From positions 3,835,500-3,899,499 of the forward strand of contig NC_045149.1 in NCBI RefSeq assembly GCF_008831285.2: a stretch of DNA of 64,000 nt, given 5' to 3'. The notes beneath the pieces are model-generated. The model did no database searches. It worked only from the letters and a program-made list of their open reading frames with translations, and had not been told where the DNA came from. Below, in pieces: positions 1 to 10,179 of this stretch. The translations under genes were made by a program, and so were the position numbers. Source of the DNA: Nymphaea colorata (Eukaryota; Streptophyta; Magnoliopsida; Nymphaeales; Nymphaeaceae). Every line of letters begins with the position of its first letter. Position 1 is the stretch's first letter.

Positions 1-20
1 CCAATGTTGTACCATCCACC

Positions 21-338
21 TTACATCAATGTGTGAAATAGAGTCATGGAGGTACCATTAACAAAAGATTCCCACAGCCCATGATCCATCATCCCTTGTA
101 TCAGGGGATTTGTAGAATTAACGAGAGATCTCATTTGATGATTAAAATGGGCTATAAACCTTGCAATGGCTTGGGCGTCAGCAAGGATGTAATGATAGAG
201 CCTATCACCAGTAGTGCTGGTGCTGGTGTTATTAACACCCCAAATTTTCTCACTTGAATCCCAATGACAATTCCGAAATTTTGCGTGATGTTTTAGGCAA
301 AATTTGAAGTAATGTGCTTCAATACCCGCCAAACCCAA
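21..338 (-). other. unrecognised open frame
   Basis: A 105-codon frame that I cannot assign to a family. Its composition is unbiased, with Cys, His and Trp present and no low complexity, so it may be a piece of a real coding sequence or of a transposon ORF. No matching exon neighbours or splice context were seen. It lies just outside the decayed gypsy-like block that starts near 540. Confidence 0.2.
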
Positions 339-539
339 ACCCTAAACTAAAGTCTTGGAATCAATTGCAATATTAATTCCAAGATTTAAGCTCTGGGCTG
401 ACATAGAGGTCTAAAACATAATTTTAGTCCCATATTGGATTGAACAATATTTTAGATTCAAGCTTTAATCCAGACTGAAGCTTCAAAACTTCAATTAAAG
501 CTAAAGTAGAGGTCAAGAAATTAATCAAGAACAAAGCTA

Positions 540-593
540 AGAAGGTCCACCCCATTGTGGACCATTTAAGAGAAAGACCTTCCCTGGTTGGGT

Positions 594-640
<47 letters not shown>

Positions 641-931
641 AGTTAAAAAAATTGATTACAAATTAATCAAAACAACCACCTCATTTTTAGTTAAAAAAAA
701 TTGATTACAAATTAATCAAAACAACCACCTAATTAATAGGGGCATTAATAGCTTTCTTATTTCAAGGTGAAGGAATCAACCTCCTATGGAAATCATTAAT
801 TCCAGGGCTGGAAAACTCTATAAAAACCTTTAGATAAGACTCTCAAGGGGGATTCTTCTATTGGGACGACTTCAGCTCAGCAGCTCTCGTTCAAGTACTG
901 TGCCTCTACTCCCTCTCAAGCGAGATAGATC

Positions 932-982
<51 letters not shown>

Positions 983-1290
983 ATCAGCCAAGGGAAGAAT
1001 AGAAGAAGAAGAAGATCGGAGGACAGTCGGCGGCTTGGAAGACCTCCTCCCTTTTAAAGAATTTGCTAAGCTTGAACCCCATTTTTGGGTTTTAGGTTAG
1101 GATTTTTTGGTTCTAAGCAGCAAGAACCCAGCTGTATTCAGTCCGTTCTAGCAAGAAAAAAGTCTCTTCTATCTCCTACGTTTGGATTTCTTAAGCTTAT
1201 CCCTTTCATTTAGTGTCTTCGTTTAAGATTCCAACTAAGAAAATAAATTCCAGCTCTATTCCCATCCAAGTCACTCCAATAAGGTGGGTA
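540..1290 (+). repeat. LTR-like sequence with TATA box and (CT)n tracts
   Basis: Probable left LTR, or promoter part of one, of a decayed Ty3/gypsy element. It contains a duplicated block of about 50 bp (near 630-680 and 680-730), a TATA-like CTATAAAAACC at about 818-828, and long (CT)n runs at about 598-633 and 931-980. The opening, ggtccac...ttgtggaccattta, resembles the sequence near 7,290-7,320, where a matching LTR-like block begins. Exact ends and a target duplication could not be set. Confidence 0.4.
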
Positions 1291-1695
1291 TTATAAACTA
1301 ATCTCACTTCATTTTATTTCTATATTTTCTATGTATGGATGAATGATGTAGAGCCAACTTGTGGGTTTTTCTTATTTAATTCAACGCTAGGAATGATGTC
1401 CGGCTAGACTATCTGGTGAAATGTACATGTTAATTGCACTACAATGATGCATTCAATAAGTTTTTGATAAAAAAAAACTTACATAAACCTATTTTTAGCA
1501 AAGAAATTGAATATTTATCTAAACTGGCCCACCCATGAAGCTCAAAATCAGATTTAAAAAGTCACAAACTATGGAGAAAATCCATGATGAGATTAGACAA
1601 AAAATATGATGAGAGATATATCGCTCAACTATGCGATGTTCATCTACTTTGTCTTTCTATTTCCTTTTCACATTTTCATTATGATGAAGACAATA

Positions 1696-1738
<43 letters not shown>

Positions 1739-4720
1739 TAAATGAATGAAGACTATATTCCATTACTGCAATCCTATCATCACAACCTATAAATTTCAGC
1801 CTATTAAGGATTAAACTTACTCAAATAATGACTATAGCTTATCCTACAAGAGGTAAATAAATCATATTGATCTTGTTTTTATAGAATAAGCCACCATTTG
1901 CTCAAAATATATTTATGAAATTCTTAGAATTTATTCTGTAATTTCCAAAACATTACTCATCAATTTTGATCGGGAGCCAATGCCTAATAACTTGACCAGA
2001 AATTCTCTCAAAAAGAGTTCTCTCTTATTCAAAAACAAGAGGAATATACCTAACTGAAGGCCAAAATCAGTAACATAAGGGGAAACCAGGTTTTCTACTC
2101 TTTTCCCCTTAAAACCAGCCCCATATTTCTATCAAACAACATCTGGAAATTTTAATTTTCAGACCCTAAATCTGCACACCCCCACACCCCCCCCCCCCCC
2201 CCCCCCCAAGTTGGAAGTGGCTGTTCGAGTCTATGGGCCTATCTAAGGGTCAGACCTCTTCCAAAATAAAGACTTAAAAATCTGTTTTATCAAGAGATCA
2301 ATTTATCTCTTCTTAATATTTGAAAATCATTAAAATAAATCTTAAATGTTAGATTTCAAGGATTCAACACTGAGCTATTTCTACTAAAAAAAAGAGCCAA
2401 GATCAATCGGTTAATTTTTTAGGTCCGATCCCTAAGTTTTCTAACATCTTGAAGTCTCAAAAATTCAATTTTGAGCAAGATCAATTTTCTGTAATTTTAC
2501 AGAAAGAAATGCTCAATGGGCTGTTTTTCAATTTAAAATAATATCAAAATTTCAGCCAAAGAGGAATGAAACTAAACCCTAAAACCAGCAAACCAAGGTT
2601 TGTGAGTTGGTTGGATTTTCCTCTTGAAAATCATGATCTCCAAGATCATAGTTGGTCTCCAAGTTATTTGATTTGCAAGTCCATAAGTGGATTTGAAAGG
2701 AGTCTTATCCTAATTTTTTTCTCCTTTGAAACAATGATTTCAAACTCAAGATTACGAAACAATTTTTAAAACCAAAGTCAAGTTCATGGACCATGCTCTA
2801 CAGCACATTATTGATTTCAATATCAAGGATGAATCTAGAAGCCATCCAACAATTCTAATCTCTCATAAAAATCCAAATGTCTATATCTATATCTCTATGA
2901 ATGAAACCTAACTAATTTATGCATGGAGAGATGAGATAGTGAAGCATCGACGATAACATATAGTTTGCTTTGCAAACATGCATTCACTCACTACATAGGC
3001 ACACTAATTCACCTATCGTCAAGATGTAAGTGAACTGAATCGGAGTTGCTAAGGTAATGAAGTAGTATTACAACAAAAATTTGGTCCTTCACTTATCTCA
3101 AAGTGAAAATACTCAATTCAATCCCAAAGTTTATTTGAAAATAATTTTAAAAATTTGAACTTTTCAAGCCACAAAAATCTATTTTTCAAAGAAAATTTCA
3201 TCTTCAAATCCAAAATCATGGATAGTCATATAGGATCATAAATCACAATGACTTTTACAATTTGAAGAATGCTTAGACCTTGGCCCAACTACCCCTTTTG
3301 AAGATGATAGGAACAGTTGGACTTCGTACCAACAGGTGGATTCTTTTCTCTCAAAAATTTTTTCAAACCAAAACTAATTGTTGCTACTTCACATGGTTCC
3401 CATTCGTGGGAGGGGTGCTAACACATGGCTATCATCATGGGACCCATCATCATTGGCCTAAAATTTCTCAAGTACAAGTCATTTCTCAAAATGTCAGATA
3501 TCAAATGCATGAAAACTATTCATGGTCATACCTACCAACATCATGCATATTGTGTGCATCTAGGAGCAATTGATGAGCATTCAAGTTTCTTTAGTCCTAG
3601 AATCAAGCCTACCCTTCCTCAATTTAAAGATTGTATGAGACTAATTTGTGCTCTCTTTCAAATCTATCTCTAAAGAATGGAACACATAATCTAGCCATTT
3701 TCAGAATTTTGATGGAAGATTATTCAACATGGAAAACTACCAAGAAAAGATGGAACAAGTGAATGAATGAAATATCATTTGAGAACTCTTTGACAAAGAT
3801 GTCACCATGATATATTTACAATCTAGACAAAGATTGCCCACGTCTAGGGCCATATTTTGCATTAGAATATCATCTAAAGTGCTGGATTCGTCAGTTTTCA
3901 CAGTGAAAAGACAGACTCATGAGATCGATCAAAAGGAGTCATTGTAGAACATGAGCTAGACACTCCAGAATGGTTTGGAATATACACCATAGCTCAAGAA
4001 CATTGGGGGTTTGTTGCTCACATCTATCTTGTCTTCAGCCATGAGTCCTGATTATATCAAATGATTCAAAGATGTTCACTGCCTATCCTTCTAGTTAGGC
4101 ATCAGAGTGTAGCCAAAACCTTGTTATCAATTGAATCATCACAAACAATGTTATCTCATTCCAATTATGCATTGTCAAATCAAACATCTCTAATGATACT
4201 CGTTATCATACCACTCTTCAAAAATCCTAACTCATTGTCTTTTTCAAGTCAAGTGAACATCCTGTTTATAGTGAAAACCAGGAATCAATGAAGAAAAAGG
4301 ATAGAAATGAAAGCTGAACAAAACAATTCTAAAAAAAAAAGAATGAAGAATCATCTTCAAGCTCCAGTTGTAAAAAAAAAAAAAACTACTAATCCAGAAT
4401 ATGACAAATATAAGAGGTTTCACACATTCATACTGAAATATAAAAAGGAATAAGAAAAAGGTGATAAGAAATGTAGAAAGAAAGGAAAGAAGAACAAAGA
4501 AACTTCATCTAGTAGGAGTGACATTACTACCACATGAATGAACAATGGAGAATGTGAAAAGCCTTTCAAGGACAAGAAAATGGGAGAATCTCTAAAAATC
4601 AAAATACAATAAGTTGAAAACAAGCTTACTGCCATTCAACATTCAACTAAAGGGCAAGAATAGTAGAAGTTTTACTTTTGAAGACCTCTAGAAAAGTTTT
4701 GAAAATGACAAATATATCAA
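1290..4720. other. decayed retroelement interior, no intact gene
   Basis: AT-rich sequence without an ORF I can assign. It holds a (GA)n tract at about 1,699-1,735 and a C homopolymer of about 20 at 2,188-2,208. By position it is the untranslated leader and N-terminal gag region of the element whose gag fragment begins near 4,724, but decay is too advanced to prove this. Confidence 0.35.
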
Positions 4721-4723
4721 AAT

Positions 4724-5020
4724 TTGCTAAAGAGATTCATAAAATTTGATGGTCAAGGAGACCCGAACTCTCATTCGTCCATGCCCTTGCTGAGTCTTAC
4801 AAGTTTCACATCCACCACCAAGCTCTTTTCACTATTTCTCGAAGAGGTTGGAAGACATAGCAGCGCATTGGCATCGAGAACACATCAATTTGTAGAACTC
4901 AAGAACGTTGACAAGCTAATTAATCTATTCATTCAACAATTTAACAAGAATGTGGAAACTACACCAATAATCACCACTCTGTGTAATCTAATACATTATT
5001 TGTATTTTGTACTTTCATGA
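4724..5020 (+). pseudogene. Ty3/gypsy gag fragment
   Basis: The frame carries KFDGQGDPNSH, then a degraded leucine/serine-rich helix block, then FIQQFNKNVETTPIITTLCN. This is the layout of plant gypsy Gag (Retrotrans_gag), where a 'fDGtgDP..H' motif precedes an 'F...F..' helix. Gag would form the virus-like particle of the element. Only about 90 residues survive, and no start, zinc knuckle or downstream protease frame is visible. With the RNase H piece at 6.9-7.3 kb it suggests a plus-strand element of the Tat/Ogre group. The clade call is an inference. Confidence 0.6.
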
Positions 5021-5404
5021 CATCTCATAGTTCAATTTAGAACAATAATTTCTCAGATCATGATTACTTGGATATAGATCCAGTTTTTTCCTAGTTGACC
5101 AAAATGAGGATCCCAAATAGGTTGAGCAATGGGTCTGACATGGTTGGGGTCCTGTACCCATCCTACATCTTCGTCCTAGTAGAGACTAGACTCTAGGTCT
5201 ATATGGCCTAGCTTTTTCATACATGAGATAAATTTAGGACAATGATTTGCATTAATATATAATGATCTAGACATGAACAAACTTTAGATTAATTTCTTCT
5301 TGTTCATCAATCCATTTTTGAGATCCGCTTAAATTTTAAAACATAAAATTAGGATGTGTTCGCTTTCTTAGATTTTGGATGATTTAGATTTAGGAAATAA
5401 AATA

Positions 5405-5490
5405 GTTTAGGCTAGTCCTTAGTCTAATTACCCCTAACAAAGGCGTCAGGAATGGTCAGACCTAATACCAATAGGTCAGGTGTCGTCTCT
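5405..5490 (+). repeat. dispersed conserved noncoding block, copy 1
   Basis: A stretch beginning ctagtccttagtctaatta and running through 'aaaggcgtcaggaatggtcaga' and 'accaataggtcaggtgtc'. Related copies lie at about 28,852-28,935 (minus) and 43,170-43,250 (plus). No coding frame is shared. It is more conserved than its surroundings. Confidence 0.5.
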
Positions 5491-6329
5491 AGGAATCCCA
5501 CACAAGAGGTGAATACAGAGATTTCATCTCATTTATTATGGCCAACATGTAACATTTGATTAAAACTTTACATGTAACAAAAGTTGCAATCATGATGAGA
5601 CCTGTCAATGGCTAAGTAGACAAGAATGTTTCACTTTTCTATGTTTTAAATGTTATTCTACCTTTAGAACCACTTAGGTATCTTCATTTAATGTATGTAC
5701 ATATTTTTGGTGTTCATTAGGATTTAGAATTGAGAGAGATTTTCTATATTCACTCTGGGATAGGATCACACCTTATCCCTCTAAATTTAGGAACTGTTTG
5801 AAAATAATGTTTGTTCTCCTCTGTCATTTTAACTCCCATCTTAAGCCCCATTGCTTAGAGCCAACAGTTTGTGCTTGTGCTTCATGTTTCAAAATTTTCC
5901 CTCACTTACATGTTTCGGTCATCATGTTGTCGATATACTCTTTATATGCATTAGCTTAAAGTGGTTCAACGGCTAGACCAATCTATTAGAGGTGGGCATT
6001 GGCCCTTCCCTTACCCACACGGAGACATTGGCCTAATATTTTGGTGAGTGAACAAGGAGAATGATGCCCCTTAGCCCTTAGAACCGTGTCTAGAGGAATC
6101 TATGCTATATAGTTAGTTTTTTTGTCCAAGTGTATAGGCATATCGATATATGGAACAACTAACAATTTCAAATCTTCAAATATCTAGTCCAGGTGACCAA
6201 GCCATTTTCAAACATTTACTTGCAATAAGAAAATTTCAAAGTTTGAGAGCAATCAGTCCACAAAGTCTCCACAATCCAAGTGTATACCAATTTTTCATGT
6301 TTTGTGATCTTTGCAATAGCCTCAAGTTT

Positions 6330-6812
6330 TCAAGCATACATAGTTTTTCAATTTTGCACTTTAGTGCACACAAGTTTTTCAAAATTTGGTACACAAGCTG
6401 GTAATTTTTTGCACTTCAATGCGTGCAAGTTTTCAATTTCACATTTTAATGCTCATAGTTTTTTCGACTTCATATTTCAGTGTGCGAAAGTTTATCAAAT
6501 TTTGCATCTTGGTGCATCCAAGGTTTTCAAAATTCGCATCTCAGTTCCCACAAGTTTTCTAATCTCGCACTTGGGTGTGCACAACTTTTTCAATTTCACA
6601 ATTTTTTTCAGAATAACACACCTTGTTGTGCACAGATTTTCGAATTTCATTAGTTTTTAAAATGTTGCACCTTGTGCACATAGATTTTCAGCTTCACAAG
6701 TTTTTCTAAATTTCACAAATTGGTGCATATGGGTTTTAAAATTTCACAAGTTTTTCTAAATTTCACACATTGGTGTATACACGTTTTTCAATTTGTACAG
6801 TAAGAGAAAAAT
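6330..6812 (+). repeat. degenerate tandem array, about 31-bp unit changing to about 49 bp
   Basis: About twelve imperfect copies of a unit reading roughly 'cacaagtttttcaaatttc' plus 'gcactttggtgc'. The first seven or eight units are about 30-32 bp. The last units near 6,600-6,790 are about 48-50 bp because an extra 'ttcacaagtttttctaaa' segment joined the unit. The array lies between the gag and RNase H remnants, where Tat/Ogre-type elements often carry tandem repeats. Confidence 0.7.
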
Positions 6813-6863
6813 TACTTCAACATGGAGAAAACTTGTTTAGCATTAGTGCAAATGTGTTAAAAC

Positions 6864-7270
6864 TTGAGATACTATCTATCATCATGTGAAGTCAAAATTT
6901 TATCGACGTTGAATCTACTTAAATATATCCTTAAACAATCATTTCTAAATGGAAGAACAACAAATGATGATTTTTTAAAAGGTCAGGCCATCACAGATCA
7001 GTTAGTAGACTTTTCCCTATTAAAAGAAATTAAAGCAAATGATGATTTTTTAGATGAACAAATCATGATGACAGAATCAACTCTACTATAGAACATCTAT
7101 TTTGATGGGTCTAAAAGCGCAGTAGGGGCAGACATTAGAATACTCTTCGTTACACTAGAAAACAAAATGATCCCCTTCTTCCTCAATCTAGGTTTCTCAC
7201 ACACATATAATATGGCTGAATATGAAGCCTTAATTCAAGGGCTTAAAGTTATCTTCAAAAAAAAAAACAA
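6864..7270 (+). pseudogene. Ty3/gypsy RNase H fragment (Tat/Ogre-like)
   Basis: The upstream frame (to 7,091) contains LLKYILKQSFLNGRTT and KGQAITDQLVDF, like the connector between reverse transcriptase and the second RNase H of plant gypsy polyproteins. After one stop (7,089-7,091) the same frame continues with IYFDGSKSAVGADI and later YNMAEYEALIQGLKV. These are the signature blocks of the additional RNase H of Tat/Ogre elements: 'FDGS....G.G' and 'NNxAEYEALIxGL'. The catalytic Asp of FDGS and the Glu of AEYEA are present. The frame then dissolves in an A-rich run at about 7,255-7,280. It is non-functional and isolated from any reverse transcriptase core. Confidence 0.65.
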
Positions 7271-7289
7271 AAAAAAAAACAGGAGGTCT

Positions 7290-7990
7290 AGACTATGATG
7301 GACCATTAAAGGAAAAGAGGCTGCTCAGCTGCACACAACACTCTCCCTCTTCCTTTTTGTTAAAAAAATTGATTTGTAGTCAATCCCTCTTCTTTTTTGT
7401 TAAAAGATTGATTTCTAATAAATCTTTGCAGTTGCCTAATTACTAAAGCATTAACTGTCTTCCTAGCTAGTCCCAAGCTGAAGGGATGAGCTTCCCACGA
7501 AGACCATCAATAAAAAGCTACAACTAAAAAAATCTACAAAGCGTCTTCAGCAACAGCTCTAAAGGAGTTTCTTCCTTTCGACGTCCTCAATAGCTCTTTC
7601 ATAGCCTCTTCAGCCTGCCTCAAGCACAACAGCTTGGACGCCTCTGCTCCAAGCTTGTCTTCAGTAGCCTCGATGCCTCTGCTCAAGTTCACCTTCAGCT
7701 CTCTCAAGCACAGCAACTGCAGCTCGTGCAACAACTGCAGCTTTCATTAAGCCTGCCTCAAGTACAACAGCTTGGATGTCCTCAGCAGCTCCAAGCCCAT
7801 CTTCAATAGCTTGGACGCTCAGCAATTCCAAGCTCACCTTCAACAGCTTGGACATCCAGCAACTCCAAGCTCGCCTTCTCAGTAGAGATTAGCTCTCAAG
7901 ATTTGATTGATACTCCACCACAAACAGGTTTAGTAACTCCTAAATTCAGCACAGTAGTTGCCTCTATCTCTAGAGCTCTTGATCAGTGGC
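7290..7990 (+). repeat. LTR-like sequence (right end of decayed element)
   Basis: It starts with a block similar to the one near 541 (a 'gaccattaaaggaaaagagg' stretch and duplicated 'gttaaaa.attgattt' blocks) and continues with a CT-rich, 'cttcagc'-rich downstream part, as in the block at 860-1,000. It probably represents the 3' LTR of the 0.5-8 kb element, strongly diverged from the left copy. It contains the hairpin-forming tandem array listed next. Confidence 0.4.
7628..7885. repeat. tandem repeat of palindromic units (AGCTTGGA...TCCAAGCT)
   Basis: Four units start near 7,630, 7,770, 7,810 and 7,848. Each has AGCTTGGA, an 11-15-bp spacer, then TCCAAGCT (one copy ends TCCAAGCC). The last three are directly adjacent at about 38-bp spacing. 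Each unit could fold as an 8-bp stem hairpin. CAGC/CTTCAG-rich sequence separates the units. Confidence 0.75.
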
Positions 7991-8069
7991 TTAGGCCTCT
8001 TCTTGTTATAGTCGTATTCCCCAAAAAGAATGCTTCAACAGCAATAAAAGAGGCCAAACCAACATAAAA

Positions 8070-8680
8070 CTGCTAAAAATCGGAATCACAAGGCTGCGAG
8101 CATAAGATCGAGTTTCTAACACCAATATTGCAGCAATATACGCCAAGATATATGTTAAATAATGCATAAAGCAAGTGACACCAATTTACGTGGAAAAAAC
8201 CCCAATATTGGGGTAAAAAACCATGGGCAAGAGAGACTTTAAATATATATATCAAAGAGCAATACAACTACATTGTTCTTCTTGCAAAGAATAGCATAAA
8301 TCATTCTCAAGAATGAATGCACAAGAAAACAACAAGAAAAGAAATCACCGTATGTTCTTCTTTTCTTTCCCTTGTTTTCTTCACTCTCTACACTTGAACC
8401 CACACGGCTGCCCAAACCCATAGCCGTGCTCTTCTTCCTCTTTCCTTCTTGCCTTCCTTCTCTCCTTCTCTTCTTTGCCTTCCTCTTCCCCTTATCCTTG
8501 CTTGGTGTGAGCCATGAGGGAAGAACCATCTTTTCTTTCTTCAAAAGAGTCAAAAACGAGAGAGAGAGAGAGAGAGAGAGAGAGGCGTGAGAGTGAAGGG
8601 ATTAGGGCACCGTTGGGTGCCCTCCCCTTTTTCTTTTCACTTGGGTCAGGTCCTCACTTGAGGCTGGATCCGACCCAACA
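8070..8680 (-). repeat. Ty1/copia 3' LTR
   Basis: Read on the minus strand, the LTR starts TGTTGGGTCGGATCC at 8,680, directly after a polypurine tract (8,681-8,696, GGCTGGAGGGAGAGTT). It contains a (CT)n tract (plus-strand GA at about 8,558-8,583). The lower end is uncertain: 8,069 would give a terminal CA, and 8,128 is an alternative. No second copy was found, so the 5' LTR is missing. Confidence 0.6.
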
Positions 8681-8731
8681 AACTCTCCCTCCAGCCTCAA
8701 GAGAGGGATCATACCTGCAAAATAAATAAAA

Positions 8732-10175
8732 TTAATACACTGCCTTAAAGGCAGCCACTCCAACTAAATCTTTACACATGTCATGTTTCTCTTTAGGTAG
8801 AGACTTCGCCATCATATCTGCAAGATTCTTCTCTGTATGTATCTTTTCTAACTGAATCAATTTTTGCTCAAGCACATCACGAATCCAATGATATTTGACA
8901 TCAATGTGCTTGGTCCTTGAGTGGAACGTTGAATTCTTCGCCAAATGCTATATCATGAAGAAAACTCTTCATCTACAACAACTCTTTACAAGCTTCAGTT
9001 GCTGCAATATATTCTGCCTCTGTAGTAGAAAGAGCAACGCACTTCTGCAATCTGGACTGTCATGATACTGCTCCCTCTGCGAAAGTAAAGACATAACCAG
9101 AAAGAGACTTTTTAGAGTTCAAGTCACCTGTCATGTTTGCATCAACAAATCCTTGTATCTCTGGATTAGATTCATCAAAACATAAACAGTAATTGGAAGT
9201 ATGTTTAAGATACCTTAGGATCCACTTCACTGCTGCTCAATGCTCCTTGCTTGGATTTGACAAGAACCTGCTAACTACACCAACTGCATAAGTCAAGTCT
9301 GGGCGTGTGCAAACCATAGCATACATGAGACTTCCAACTGCAGAGGCATATGGTACATTCTCCATTCTTTCTTTCTCATCTGCTGAGGATGAACATTGCT
9401 CATTTCTCAATTTAAAATGTGCTGCTAAAGGTGTACTTACTGTTTTGGCATTTTTCATGTTGAACTTGCTAAGCACATTCTCAATGTATTTCTCTTGTGA
9501 TAACCACAACTTCTTGGCCTTCTTATCACGAACAATCCTCATGCCTAACAATTGTTGTGCTGGCCTCCAAGTCTTTTATATCAAAGAACTTGCCCATATC
9601 CTTCCTCAATTGACTAATCAATTGACGGTCCTGTCCAACAATAAGCACGTCATCTATATATAACAACAAGATAATGAAGTTACCTAATGAGAACTCTCTG
9701 ATGTAGATACAATGATCTACAGCTGACCTGCGATACCTTTGATTTATCATAAATGCATCAAATTTCTAGTACTACTGTATAGGTGCTTGTTTAAGTCCAT
9801 ACAAGCTCTTCTTTAACTTACAAACCATGTGTTTCTTCCTAGCAACTACAAAACCTTCTGATTGTATCATGTAGATTTCTTCCTCTAAATCTCTATGAAG
9901 AAAAGCAGTTTTTACATTTAACTGCTCCAACTCCAAGTTTAGATATGCCACCAAACCAAGTATTACCCTGATAGATGACATTTTAACCATAGGAGAAAAA
10001 TTTTTATCAAAATCAATACCTCTTTCCTGCTTGAAATCTTTCACCACTAACCGAGCTTTGTATTTCAACTTGCCTTGACTTTCATTTTTAAGCTTGTAGA
10101 CCTCTTGTTCTGCAACATTTTCTTACCTTTTGGTAGCTCTACCAAATCAAAAGTGTGATTTTTATACAATGGTCT
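8732..10175 (-). pseudogene. Ty1/copia pol remnant: reverse transcriptase and RNase H
   Basis: Minus-strand frames follow copia pol order. Near 10,070 is KYKARLVVKDFKQERGIDF, followed by LNVKTAFLHRDLEEEIYM and LKKSLYGLKQAP. Next comes the catalytic block LLYIDDVLIVGQD (about 9,640-9,670), then MLGMRIVRDKK and YASAVGSLMYAMVCTRPDL. The RNase H end has ALSTTEAEYIAATEACKELL, broken by a stop, and finishes at KNLADMMAKSLPK. Gag, protease and integrase are absent, and the frame is broken near 9,770, 9,550, 9,060 and 8,970. Upstream (about 10,080-10,173) a piece resembling 'HTFDLVELPKGKK' extends the homology. It is a 5'-truncated, dead copy that ends at the LTR on its left. Confidence 0.85.
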
Positions 10176-10179
10176 CCGC

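Noticed and set aside
7534-7855. Leu/Ala/Glu-rich minus frames
   Set aside because: They arise from the hairpin-forming CAGCTT tandem array and are not genes.
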